The notes under the pieces: generated by a model | What the model was told of the DNA's origin: nothing | The model's database searches: none | What the model saw: the letters and a program-made list of their open reading frames with translations, nothing else | In this document: piece by piece, positions 21,590-33,015 of the stretch | Numbering within the stretch: the first letter of the stretch is position 1 | Layout of the letters: the number at the start of each line of letters is the position of its first letter | Program-made: the position numbers and the translations under genes | NCBI GenBank assembly: GCA_963921195.1 | Contig: OY992536.1 | Span: forward strand, 324,339,038-324,403,037 | Direction: 5' to 3' | Origin: Pegoplata infirma | Taxonomy: Eukaryota > Arthropoda > Insecta > Diptera > Anthomyiidae | Length of the DNA: 64,000 bases

Positions 21590-23640
21590 TAGAAAATAGC
21601 TCTTTGTGCTTTTCTGGATACTGAAGGAGCTTTTGATAATACTAGTAATCACCCTATCGAATCTGCACTTCGATGTATAGGTGTAGATCTGCATTCATGT
21701 AGATGGAATAAGAACATGCTAGAGACAGGGAAATAATCGTGTGTATAGGTAGTACTCGAATCACAGTAAACGCCATTAAAGGCTATCCTCAGGGCAGCGT
21801 CCTATCTCCACTGCTATTGTCCTTGGTGATAGACGACTTGCTTCATAGGCGAGATAACAAATCGGATATGTAACTGGTAAATTCGACAATATCCTCATGA
21901 ATGATAAGAAGAGGGTCTTTCCACAAAATAGATTTTTTCTCCGTGTACTAGAAGAAGAAATCTAAATTTATGTGTAACTTCTGAAGGGAATACTGCCATT
22001 AAACTCTCCAAAGGGTCAAATATCTGGCAGTAATCTTATATACTAAACTAAATTGTAATTCACATTTGGATAGCACTATCAGAAAGGCTATTGCGGCATT
22101 ATGGTCTGCGAATAGACTTGTTAGAAGGACCATAATGTTCAAGTGTATCTACAAGATGATTGTTAAACCGAACATGACGTAGGATGCCATAGTCTGATGG
22201 CCAAAAAATATGCAGAGAGATGCTACGTCAAAACTAGGCAAGGTACAGTGTCTGGATTGTACTCTAATCAAGGGCGCTATAAAAAACTGCCCAATATTGG
22301 CCCAAGAAGCCATTTTCGATCTCAGACCTCTTGACATTTTCATCAGACTCACGGCAACTATGGCTGCTCGTAAAATAAATACCGATTACTGTCAAGTTAA
22401 TATCACTTCAATATTATTTCTTTAATAGGTATATGGGAAAACGTGAATATGCCATCGGATACACTCAAAATAATACATTAGTAGATTTACTAATTTTTTT
22501 GCTAATGCTAGTAAGCTAACCTTTAGCACCTTTAACCTCCCAGGAAAGTTTTTTGGAACAGAGCAAATTGGAGGCCATTTTTGGTTCTCGGGCTCTACAT
22601 AGTATCGCCGGTCGACTTCACATGTGTGGACCCTAATGGATCCTAACTTTGAATCCAAAAAAGTTAGCATTCCCGTAAATGTTGATATCTCGGAATTTAT
22701 TGCCGACCCAACAAAAAGACCAAAAGCACTTTTGTAGCTCTCAATATGTAGAACAAGACCTAAAAATAACCAAAAGCTCTCCGACTAATATTTTTGAAGT
22801 TATCGAGTTTTTTAATTCTCAAAACCCCAGTGGTCCCCTAAAATCATGTATCTCAAAAACTAGGCAAGGTGGAGCGAAACGGACACAAATTTTGGGTCAA
22901 AAACTATGACGATTTTTAAGGAACCCAACTAGGTCTGGGCCCATCGGGATCTGGCCTATCGGGTCCGAACCCAATGGGGTCCTCAAATGTGTATGAACTA
23001 AGTTGAAATAAAACAAATTTCAGTTAACTAATTTTTGGCAAAATAGTTTTGCTAACTTTACCAAAAAAATTGTGGAAAATTTTCCTGTAGGTTTACAAGC
23101 TTTTTTTGCTAACATTACAGGTTTTTTTTTGAGTGTAGGATAAACTCTGGGTTTCGCTTTGGACGTAAATTTCAGATGGCGATATCGAGTAGATCACATT
23201 GGATGAAGGTGGACCATCTGTTAACAGTAGAAGTCTTAACTGATATACTGACCGATTAAAAATTACCTCTGGAGTGGGAGTTGGTGTTTACAACCCAAAC
23301 ACGCGGATCTCCGAACCCATGGGTAGGTGGCCTATAGTTTTTCAGGCTGAAATTCAGGGTATGAAGGGTATTGATATTACAATCTTCTTTGATAGCCAGG
23401 CAACATTTCAAGCGCTATCTTCTTAGGAGTTAAGATCGAAACTGACAATAGATAGTTTTGATATTCTCCAACAGCTGGCCGGGCGAAACAAAGTAACCCA
23501 ATTTTGATCCCTTGTAATAAAGGTTTCAAGGGTAATGAGATAGCGGATGATCTTGCAGGAATACCTCCGCTACCGACCGAACCCTATTGTGGGGTGAATT
23601 TGTACACATTCTCGACAATGATTAGGGGTTGCAGAAGACA
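21590..23640 (+). pseudogene. RNase-H LINE (I/LOA/R1-like): RT, tail and RNase H, split
   Basis: The + strand shows reverse transcriptase pieces FLDTEGAFDN (motif A, near 21615), GYPQGSVLSPLLLSLVIDDL-like sequence (near 21785-21840), and then IRKAIAALWSANRLVRR. GKVQCLDCTLIKGAIKN and FDLRPLDIFI follow near 22240-22345. A CACTC element occupies 22462-23135. RNase H follows with GVGVYNPNTRISEP, FQAEIQGMKGI, FFDSQATFQAL, and 'KGNEIADDLAG' at 23530-23560. Many stops and frameshifts. This is the most complete copy of the family also seen at 4070, 5820, 7797, 10789 and 16455. Confidence 0.82.
22462..23135. mobile_element. TA-flanked CACTC element (GCTAACATTACAG type), 674 bp
   Basis: Ends CACTCAAAATAATACATT and TTTTTTTTTGAGTG, with TA at 22460-22461 and 23136-23137. 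It lies in reverse relative to copies at 29203 and 38128, sharing their interior: 'gggcccatcgggatctgg', 'ccaaaaagttagcattccc', 'ggttctcgggctc'. It is inserted into the LINE between its tail region and RNase H. Confidence 0.88.
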
Positions 23641-26040
23641 CACTTCATAAACTTGTGTGAGAATTGAGGTGATCTAAACAATCCAAAACACTAATCGCGC
23701 CACTATCATATGAAAAAATATTCCTAATTACAGCAAAAGTGTCATTAGGTTACTAACAGGTTTTCTTACTAGACATTTTAAAGTATATTATCACTTGGAT
23801 AATTAAAGCTTTTGTAAATTGTCTTTTTATCGTATTTGTAGGAACAGAAGACGGAATTTAGACAGTAAATTAGTTAATTCTTAAGATATAAGGCTGACTT
23901 TTCCATACTCTGTTCTAACAGAGTTTGATTTAAATTTATAGATCTTGCCACAAAAGACCCAAGACGAGCTTGAATAATAAAAATTATCAATCTCATTTCA
24001 ACGTGTTGGAACCCAGGGTCGCCCAAGCTTTCTTGGTGGATATCAGAAGTCTCATTTTATCGGGTTGTGATCTCGAAATAATTTGTCTTCTAGTGCTATA
24101 GAGTGGAGGACAGTAATCATCCGGTATCCTTGTATATCCTGCAGTTTTCGTCATCCAGCTTCACTTTGGTTTTGACGTATGTCGTTTTCTAATATGACCC
24201 GTTATCAGTCCCATTATAAGTCTTTGCAACGTTTCTGAGATTTCTTTAAGATCTCAAAAGAGGTGATCTTCTAAACAATGCTCTGCGACGCATGCAGAAC
24301 ATTGACAAATAATATGATTCATTGCCTCTTTATCCCCAGGTACACCACATCCCCAGCAGTGTCAATATCCAGATTCCTTCTTGTTTTGGAATTTGTCGTT
24401 GTCCTACTTTCCCAACATAAGTCTGCAATTTTTCGTAGGAAGTGGCAAACTCTTAGGGGATGCCTTTAAATAATGCAATGCATTGTATAATTTAATTTGT
24501 TTTTTTCTAAATTGTAGCAGACTGGGAAGACGCTTGAAGAAAGTAAATTCTACCTACGGCTAGTTTGACCAAGAAATTAATTTTCTCTCTAATCCGCTGT
24601 GCGATGCATTGGATAGTCAACCACGAACGGATGTAAGCAATTAGATTGGATTGGAAGTTTGTTTAAGGGCTTAAAAAAAGGAAAAACGCGTACGATAAAT
24701 AACAGCAGCTTGCGGTAACCCTGAATATAGCTAAAACTCATCCGAAAAAGAAGCCCATCTATGTGATTAGTGCGTTTTCTGAGAGATGTCGATGTAAATC
24801 AATATAAATCACTACCGATCAACACCAAAGAGTTTCACAACATTCGACAAAATTTAAAAGCGATAGGGTTGGTTGTAATTCCGAAACATATTGACAGAAA
24901 CACATTGACAAGCATATAGTTTAAAAGTATAGATTTTTTAAGCAAATGGCGCCCAAGACGGGGCCTTACTCCAAATCGCAAAGAAAAAACACAGAAACCA
25001 CCGCCAATGAGGGAGGTTGGGTCAAATTCACGACAGCAGCCATTGACTTCCTCTTCGGGAGGCCTTTTGTACACGGTTATTCTGAAAGAGCTCGAGCTAT
25101 AATAACCCTACATAATATAAGTATTTGTTTTGTACTTTTAAACAATTACTAAGGGAATTGTGAATTCATCAACACAGCCAAGTCAAATTTAGCTTGTTAT
25201 TAAATTTCTGTTACCTCTAAAAAAGTACATTCTTCAAAAGGATTCACTTCCCCATCAGAACTGTATCACATCCTCCCTGCAGCAGTCATTGAATAAGTAA
25301 ATGAATGGTTTCTATCTATAAAAATATATTTTGGTTTTTAATAAACTCAACTAATTCTTTATAATTAAATTAACAACAATAGCAAATTTATTTTGAAATT
25401 ATAATGTATACAATTCAGTACATTTCTCATAAATAAAACCGGAATCTAATAGATGTTTTTGTTTTATTTTTTTAATAATGAAATTCTTTTTCCCCCTTTT
25501 TTTATGGCAATCATCCAAACAGATGTCTGGACGGACGGACGAACGAACGAACAGTCGGAACAGTTTAGAAGGATACAAAACGTTTTTTAAATACTTCGAG
25601 TAGTACATTTAAACATTATTTGTCATTCAAGTATGAGTAATATCCTTTTTTATGCTTGAGTGTGTATAATTTTTAAGGATAACTGTCAAAGAGTTCATCT
25701 TTTGAATTTTAGTTTTGTATTTATATTTGATTGTTGTTGGTTGGTAGTATTTGAAATTGATTTTGGTTTTGTGGTTGATTTAAATGGGGGTGCAAAATCA
25801 TCAAATAAAATATAAACAATTTTGTAACGGTTAATTCAATAAATGCAATTTCTAGTTGAGCAAATAATAAAAAAAAAACATTCCGCAATAAATTAAAAAT
25901 TGTTCAAATTTTCACTAACAAACTGGTCTTATTTAAATGACAATGGCGATCCTGTAAAGCAAGAATAACTAAGTACGCTAGTTTTGATAGGGCTTAAACA
26001 GTACATAGATTCAAGACTTCTTACAGGTAAGCAAACTACT
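23641..26040. other. Region without a recognisable gene
   Basis: 23990-24480 has GC-richer stretches that may be another degraded retroelement, but no motif could be pinned. Frames at 24278-24469, 24835-25074 and 24946-25152 (63-79 codons) show no domain. 25150-26040 is AT-rich; a (GGAC/GAAC)n run lies at about 25525-25550. Confidence 0.4.
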
Positions 26041-26603
26041 TGCTAAAATTGAATAACGTAAGAATGTATTTAGAAAAAAAATGTGTCAGAATCTGAGAAA
26101 AGAAAAAAATTCTCAAATTTAAGAATTTTCAAAATCTAAGATAGAACGACGGACGTCGCTTGATTGTTTTAATATCGATCAAGGATCAAGAATATGCTTT
26201 GCAGACGTAATGACAAACATATTTGCGAATCAGAAATTCAAATCTTTGTTTCTTTTTAATTGCCTGGTAAACTTTTCAAATTCGTAATTTAACCGTACTA
26301 ATAAATAATTGTATTTCAACAATTTTATTGAATGCCTTGACAAAATGTTTACCCAAACAATTATGGATTAATTCAAGCATCATTTCTAATTCCCAAAAAA
26401 AAGGAAAAAAAAACTTCAATTGAATTGAAATGATAGATATTTATCATTGTTTACTTTTATTGTTGATGATTGAAAATAATATCCATAATGATGATGATGA
26501 TATTTATTCATGTTGTGGTTGGTATCAGGGCCATTCCAGAAAATTTAGCTCAAATTTTAGTCATTTTTGGAAATGGTGTCTCAGATTAATTTGAACCTTG
26601 ACA

Positions 26604-27560
26604 CATAGATAGCCCTCATAAATATGATATATGTACCATATATCGTTTTTTTACATTTGGTGTATTTAACGAATTATGGCGGGTCAAAGATGGACTTTTT
26701 AAGCAAAAGTAAGAAAAATACATCACGTTTAAAGAGCTGTAAGTTCTTAACCAATGACCCGATTTTCACAAATTTAGGCTCATGTGAAAGCTGGGGTTCT
26801 TCTTTTAGAAAATATTTTTAAAATAACACAGTTTTTTTTACAGAAATGATGCAAAAATGCAAAAACATTTTTTCTTTTCGAATATTTAAAAAAACACATC
26901 TTCGATTTTTTTTAAAAAAATTCTGGTGAAAAATTACAATGTTTTGTATAACATATTCAAAATTCAGAGTGGGATCTCCATGGGATCAAAAAATATTCTG
27001 TTTTAAGTACGAGGTTCTCATATTTTTCCCTTAGAAAATTTAAATTTCTAATGTTTTGAATGTTTTTCAAAATTTTAATAGTATAATTTTCTTTGAAAAT
27101 TCAAATTTTTATATTGAAGAAACATAAAATTTTAATTTTCTAAGGTAAAATTTAAGAACTTCGTACTAAAACCAGAATATTTTTTGATCCCATTGGGATC
27201 CCACTCTGAATTTTGGATATGTTGTACAAAACTGTATTGTTTATCACCAAACTTTTTTTTTAAAAAATCGAAGATGTGTTTTTTTAAATATTCGCAAAAA
27301 AAAAATGTTTTTGAATTTTTGCAACACTTCTGAAAAAACTCGTATGCTTTTGAAAATATTTCCTAAAAGAAGAAGAATTAAGCTTTCATATGAGCCATTA
27401 CTTGTGATAATCGGATTACTAGTTAAAAAGTTAGAGCACGTTAAACGTCATGTATTTTTCTGACTTTTGCTAAAAAAGTCGAACTTTGACCCGCGATAAT
27501 TTGAAAACTACAGCAAATTATGAAAATCCAAAAATGCAACATATCTCATATAAACGTAGA
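26604..27560. mobile_element. Foldback element, about 0.95 kb
   Basis: Two arms of about 440 bp. Paired landmarks: 'cgggtcaaagatggactttt' (26680) with 'aaaaagtcgaactttgaccc' (27474); 'ggctcatgtgaaagct' (26779) with 'agctttcatatgagcc' (27379); 'tgggatctccatgggatc' (26970) with 'gatcccattgggatccca' (27185). The centre is near 27085. The 65-codon frame at 26624-26821 is within an arm. Non-coding; outer ends and target duplication were not resolved. Confidence 0.82.
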
Positions 27561-27979
27561 TATCTATGAGCCAAATTCTCAGTGGCGTCCAAAGGCATGT
27601 TTCCGAACAGTGGGGCGAAAATTTTTGGAATTACCCATCAGTTATTGTTATTCTCAAATAAAAATTCAAATAATTGGATCGAAACATATGTACGTACACA
27701 TGATGATATGATTATTTCTATTTATTTTTAAGAGACTCTATTGTGAATCCTTTCTTTTTTAGAACCACAATAATAATACAGTACCTTTAAAAAAAAATTG
27801 TCTCCCATAATTTACAGAGGACATGTGTTCGTAAAATACAATAAGAATGAGAAAATACAAAATCTACGAGTGCGATTATCTATGTTTTAATACCCTTTAC
27901 TAAATTTTAGGGGGTATATATAAGTTTATCATTCCGTTTGTAACATATTGAAATATCAGTGTAGGACGCCATAAAGTAT

Positions 27980-29200
27980 CATGAATGTTCAGAATAGGAG
28001 ACTTTTTCTATAGAAAAAATCTCTCAGAATATAAGACTTTTTTTAAAGGAAAAATGTCTTATAATCTGAAAATTATTCTACAAAGTCATAGAGTATAATA
28101 CATCGACCGTTTTGTAGATCTGGCACGACCAAAGATAATTGGAAAATTCTGGCAATGCCAAACTAAAGTTCAAACGTAAAGCAAAGAGAGACAAAAAACA
28201 ATCTGCATTCTCACTGTAAAACTGGTATCTTCCATCTCGTTCACATTCGATTTGTGATAAAATTTCGTAAACAATACCATATGGTTTTTGTTTACTACTT
28301 TTTCAAACGCCATTTGTTATCTTACTCTATAACTCTGTTATTCTATAGGAAAAATGTTGTAAAATCTAAGTCTATTTCTACAAAAAAATGTCTGAAAATT
28401 TGCGAGTTTTTCGATACAAAAAGCTTCTCAGAGTCTGTGACTTTTTCTGGACGAAAAATGTCACAGAATCTGCAAATTTTTCTTTATGAAAAATGTCTCA
28501 AAATCTATAACTTTTTTTATACAAAAATTCCTCAAAATATGAAACTTTTTCTATACGAAAAATGTGTCAGAATCTTCGACTTTTTCTATACGCAAAATAT
28601 CACACAGTCTGAGCCTTTTTTATACGCAAAATATTTCAGAATCAAAGCCTTTTTCTATACGCCAAATGTCTCAGAAACCGAGACTTTTTCTATAGGGAAA
28701 ATGTCTCAGAATCTAAGACTGATTCTATACGAAAATTGTCTCAGAATCTGAGACTTTTTGTAAACGAAAAATGTCTCAGAATCTGAGTTTTTTTACACGA
28801 AAAATGTCTCAGAATCTGAAACTTTGTCTATGGGAAAAATGTCTCAAGATCTGAGACTTTTTCTATAGAAAAAATGTCTCAGAATCTGAGTTTTTTTACA
28901 CGAAAAATGTCTCAGAATCTGAAACTTTGTCTATAGGAAAAATGTCTCAAGATCTGAGACTTTTTCTATAGGAAAAATGTCTCAGAATCTGAGACTTTTT
29001 CTATAAGAAAAATTTCTTAGAATCTATGACTTTTTCTATACGCATAATGTCTCAGAATTGGAGACTTTTTATGTAGCAAAAATGTCTAGGAATTTGAAAC
29101 TCTTTATGTCTCAAAATCTAAAACTTTTTCTATACAAAAAATGTCTCGGAATCTGAGACTTTTTTGTACAAAACATTTCTACGAATGTGAGACTTTTGAG
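27980..29200 (+). repeat. 35-bp palindromic-core minisatellite, main array
   Basis: About 25-30 units in + orientation, clearest at 28330-29180, with an unrelated gap at roughly 28085-28330. The consensus unit is the core TCTCAGAATCTGAGA plus 'ctttttctatacg' plus 'aaaaatg'. A higher-order duplication is visible: the block 'gtttttttacacg' to 'ctcaagatctg' at 28780-28855 recurs at 28885-28950. The 165-codon frame at 28254-28751 is a read-through of the array, with the repeating peptides FLYEKC, FFYT and ETFSI. Confidence 0.88.
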
Positions 29201-29202
29201 TA

Positions 29203-30083
29203 CACTCAAAAAAAAAAAACTGTAATGTTAGCAAAAAAAGCTTGTAAACCTACAAGAAAATTTGCTGATTTTGAACCCACAATTTTTTTGCTAAAGTTAG
29301 CAAAAATGTTTTGCCAATAATTAGTTAACAAAAAAAAAATTTTTTTTTGACACATTTGAGGACCCCATTGGGTTCGAACCCGATAGGTCCAGACCCCGAT
29401 GTGCCCAGACCTAGTTGGGTTCCTTAAAAATCGTCATAGTTTTTGATCCAAAATTTGTGTCCGTTTCGCTCTACCTTGCTTAGTTTTTGAGATACGTGAT
29501 TATAGGGGACCACTGGGGTCTTGAGAACTAAAAAACTCGATAACTTCAAAAATATTACCCGGAGAGCTTTTGACTATTTTGCGGTCTTGTTCTACGTATT
29601 GAGGGCTACAAAAATGCTTTTGGACTTTTTGTTGTGTCGGCAATATTTACCGAGATATGAGCATTTTAAAATTTTCGGGAATGCTAACTTTTTTGGATCC
29701 AAAGTTAGGGCCCATTAGGGTCCACACATGTGAAGAGGACCCACGAAAGTATGGAGATTCTAAGAACCAAAAATGCCCTCCATTTTGCTCTATCTGGCTT
29801 AGTTTCCGAGATAGAGCCATTTTAAGTTTTCTGAAAATAAAAAAAAATTTACCATTATTTTTGCTAATGTTAGCAAAAAATCTTGTAAAAATGTTGTCAA
29901 CTCAATTTCAAATCTTAGCAAAAGAAATTAGTTAAACGTTTGTTTAAAATTGCTAATGTGCTAAATGAAGTTTACAAGAATTTTTTGCTAACATGCTAAT
30001 CTCAACTAAAAATTTGCTAAAAGTTAGCTAACTAGCATTAGCAAAAAAAAATTAGTAAATCTACTAACGTATTTTTTTGAGTG
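29203..30083. mobile_element. TA-flanked CACTC element, 881 bp
   Basis: Ends CACTCAAAAAAAAAAAACTG and TTTTTTTGAGTG, TA at 29201-29202 and 30084-30085. Both subterminal regions carry GCTAA words (TGTTAGCAAAA and complement). It is inserted at the edge of the minisatellite. Frames of 65 and 92 codons inside have a close parallel in the copy at 38128, but no known domain and no supporting signals. Confidence 0.9.
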
Positions 30084-30306
30084 TAGGGCAAATTTTTCCT
30101 AGAAAAAAGTCCTTTTCTATACGAATTTTCTTATTATAACCTTAAAAAAAGGATAAGTGTTTGGGAAGTCCCCGACTTCATTTTCCAGGAAATAAAAAAA
30201 GTGCTGCGACACGTGAATTCGCGAAAAACGCCATTTTAATTTTACGGTTTTGCTCAAAATTCTAGGCCTGTGGCCCGATTTCACTGGAATTCAATACCAG
30301 CCTAAA

Positions 30307-30658
30307 CAAGTAAGAAAGTTAAATTCGGCCTTGCCCATCCACAATGTAAAAAAGATTATTGAAAAAAAAATCCGCGTAAAAAATTGGTTTGTTCTAGTTT
30401 AAATACCAGAAGTCATCGAATTATGTTCGAAAATGTCAACCAGCAGCCGAATTAAAGCATTTGGTATTTTTAGGTTATGTTCAATGTACCAAAATTTTCG
30501 AGGTGTTCTTACATATTCGTTGATAATTTTTGAATCGTTGAACCGATTTTGCTCAAATGCATTACCAAACTGCTGAAGACAACAACAAGTAAACATGTTA
30601 AGTTTCAGTCAAATCTGAGTAATATTTTGGCCGTGATCGCCATTTCAACAGACAGATA
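30307..30658 (+). repeat. AACAAGT/GGGTATAAAA repeat, left part
   Basis: Starts AACAAGTAAGAAAGTTAAAT with 'tcggccttgcc', and runs through 'gaaaatgtcaaccagcagcc', 'tttttaggttatgttcaatg' and 'gaaccgattttgctcaaatg' to 'caacagacagata'. It is cut there by the tRNA-like TIR element. Confidence 0.75.
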
Positions 30659-30893
30659 TACTGAAAGAATTTTGTTCATTACGGCTATGAAAACGTACAT
30701 TGATTCTATGAAAAAATCATTAGAAGTGAACTAATTATGCCCTTCATAGAATCTATGAAACAAATTCATAGAAACCAGATATCTATGAAAAAGTTCATAG
30801 GCAATGAACACAAATTTTATTGTTCTATTTCTATTTTTATTTTATTTATTTACAATTTTCTATTTTTAAAAATTTATTTATTTTTAACTTAAA

Positions 30894-30962
30894 CCCACCA
30901 AGATTCGAACACAAAACCAGTGTTCGTGAAGCTTAGTCTATAGCCACTGAGCTAAAGTATAT
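30894..30962 (-). repeat. tRNA-like module A (minus strand)
   Basis: On the minus strand: TAGCTCAGTGGCTATAGACT, then GTGTTCGAATCTTGG. The first matches the tRNA A-box pattern, including the AGTGG core, and the second the B-box core GTTCGAAT. Spacing between them is about 30 bp, typical for tRNA-derived promoters. The downstream sequence on this strand is A-rich. Confidence 0.62.
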
Positions 30963-31137
30963 AAACTTTTTTTAACACTTAAAATCCATTTTGTTTAATA
31001 TTCTGTTTTAACATATTGACTTTGTATCTATGTTCTGCCAAAATCCGTGTGTGTGTTTGTAGAAAACAAAATGTTTGTGGATTTGTAAAAAAATAACGAA
31101 CATTATAAAATTAAGTGTTGTCGGCGAGGTCTTCCTC

Positions 31138-31216
31138 CTTTGGTGGTGCTGATAGCTAAGTCGTCGATCATAAATTTCCCAGCCGGCAGGTCCTGGGTTC
31201 GAATTCCGCCAGGGCA
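31138..31216 (+). repeat. tRNA-like module B
   Basis: Contains GATAGCTAAGTCGTCGAT (A-box-like), CAGCCGGCAGGTCCTGGGTT and GGTTCGAATTCC (B-box-like). The arrangement resembles tRNA-Lys, but pairing of the arms is poor. The homologous copy at 43062-43160 (minus) shares 'tggtgctgat.gctaag', 'cagccgg.aggtc' and 'gttcga'. The source tRNA is an inference. Confidence 0.6.
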
Positions 31217-31512
31217 GCAATATTTTTTTTACGTTTTTCATTTTAATTTTTTATATTTTTTTAATATATTTATTCAATTTTTTTAATTATTGTAACATTA
31301 TTTTAATTATTAAAAAAAAATAAAAGGCTAATTGATGACATTTTTTTCTATGAATAACATTCAATAGTTCTATGAATTTTTTCTATGAATCTAACAAAAT
31401 CTATGAATAAAATTCTATGTAATATTTCATTCAGCCAATGGATTGTTTCATAGATTCTATGAATTTGGTTTAATGAAATTTGTTCATAGATATTATGAAC
31501 AATATTTCAGTG

Positions 31513-31718
31513 TGTATAAAATGTTCATAGTTTCTTTTGAAAAAATCGGAAAAATCCTTAAAAAACTAAAAAAAAATCCCGTTTTCCTCCTCCCCTTTGG
31601 ACCGCTAAATGTGAGATTGGGCAGCTATAAAAAACAGGTAACTCTTATTTTGCTCCCCTCTTTCCTATATGCAAGTTTCAGGACAATCGGTAGGTGCCAT
31701 ATGAAAAAACTTCCTTGT
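31513..31718 (+). mobile_element. CAAGGAAG element, right part
   Basis: Matches the right half of the element at 47992-48577: 'tataaaatgttcatag', 'gagattgggcagctat', 'aacaggtaactcttatttt', 'cggtaggtgcc' and the terminus CTTCCTTG at 31709-31716. A TAA follows. The left half is absent, apparently replaced by the adjoining tRNA-like element. Confidence 0.65.
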
Positions 31719-31739
31719 AAGTAATGGGTATAAAAAATA

Positions 31740-31915
31740 CTATTTTTAAAGGTTGGTTTAGTTCTTTAAGAGAGAACTATTTCAAGAGTCTAGCTCTTTT
31801 ATTTTTGACTGCTTCGTGTCTTCCACAGAAGGACTTTGCTAAAATGTCTTAGATTTTCGATGCATTGCACACGGAATGATAAAACGAGTATACGCTATGA
31901 TCGGGGGTATAAAAG
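31740..31915 (+). repeat. AACAAGT/GGGTATAAAA repeat, right part
   Basis: 'ggttggtttagttct', 'gtctagctcttttat', 'atgcattgcacacggaatga' and final 'gggggtataaaag'. Probably the other end of the copy that starts at 30307, separated by two younger insertions. Confidence 0.6.
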
Positions 31916-33005
31916 AGTCAAAAAATTCATAAAAAATTTAAAAACTCAAGAAAACTTGAGAAAACATTATAAAAAATTTGTGAAGAATTGTGCAGTGTAT
32001 TTTTGATTCGGCACAACCGAATAAAACATTATTTCTTGTTTATATTGAAATCGCCCCTTAAGCACAATATCAAGGTATCCTTAAATTTATCATGCATATA
32101 AAAGAAATGATGAACAATTTAACAATAAATGTTTAAGTACATTTAAAGAAATGAGAAAAGAAAAAAAATTAAAAAATAGAGTAGAAAAATATCATATCAA
32201 TTGTAATATAAAATATTTACTAATAACGAGTGATAGTTGTTGAAGATGGAACTTATTTTGTTAAGTAAATAAAAAAACATTTTCAAATAAAAAAAAATCC
32301 TTAAAATGTTTTCTTTCTTTTTTTTCAAATAAAGTCTCCCACATTTCTAATAAAATAAGGGGAATAAGTGTGGCTGCAATTTTTGATCTACAAACCAATT
32401 TCGAAGGATAAGTGTCTTCATACTTTAGACAGTTGGTAGTAGACCATCACATTTGTGCACTTGCAAGGCATACATTTATCCTTATTTTTGTACCTTAAAC
32501 TAATAAGGGTAGTGAGTAAGTGGAGTGGGAATTTTGTGTGTTTTCCACTTGACTGATAAAAATAATTTGGCAAATTTCTTTAGCAATAGAAAAAAAAGGT
32601 TTATTTATCTTAATGTAAATAAAATATGTTGCAATTGTTTGTGTTTTGTCTATTATCCTTAATTTGATCTTTTTCTACAATAAATGTTATAAATCATATA
32701 ATTGCCAACAATTTAAATCCAATTAATGTGATGATTTTGGGTAAATATTGCAATGTGTGTGGTTTTCTTTAAAGACTTTATTCTTTAAATGATATAATTC
32801 TATTGTGCACCAAAATATAAATTTTTTTCGTATTTTTCTTAATTTATAACAGGTTTTTCATCCCAAAAAATCGTACTATTAAGAAAATTTTCACACTATT
32901 TGATGTGTTCACACTTTTCTTACTTTGCAAATTAATAATAATTACCACCTACAATTTATAAAAAAAATAAATATAATTGTTATTACGTTTTGTTGCAACA
33001 TTTTT
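31916..33005. other. AT-rich region, no gene
   Basis: Mostly A/T with long runs. 32330-32530 has ordinary complexity and no match to the window's repeats. No open frame above 60 codons with a recognisable feature. Confidence 0.4.
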
Positions 33006-33015
33006 AAAATTAAAT

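Larger units (their letters stand above)
30659..31512. mobile_element. tRNA-like TIR element, complete copy, 854 bp
   Basis: Ends TACTGAAAGAATTTTGTTCA and, reverse-complemented, CACTGAAATATTGTTCATAA. Both subterminal zones are full of 'ctatgaa' / 'ttcatag' words, e.g. ATAGAATCTATGAAA. In the middle are two tRNA-like modules pointing outward: module A on the minus strand at 30894-30962 and module B on the plus strand at 31138-31216. Each is followed by an A-rich (own strand) or AT-rich stretch up to the end. No transposase. TA precedes the left end. Confidence 0.85.

Noticed and set aside
23990..24480. Degraded retroelement
   Set aside because: GC-richer and coding-like in places, but no motif could be placed on either strand, so no call is made.
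28254..28751. 165-codon open frame
   Set aside because: It is the 35-bp minisatellite read through; unit length and lack of stops in three frames explain the frame and its repeating peptides.
27980..29200. CRISPR-like repeat array
   Set aside because: Units are contiguous without unique spacers, and the sequence is eukaryotic.
29521..29718. 65-codon frame similar to the one at 38456-38653
   Set aside because: Similarity follows from the two copies of one TA-flanked element. The third copy lacks the frame, and there is no domain or start context.
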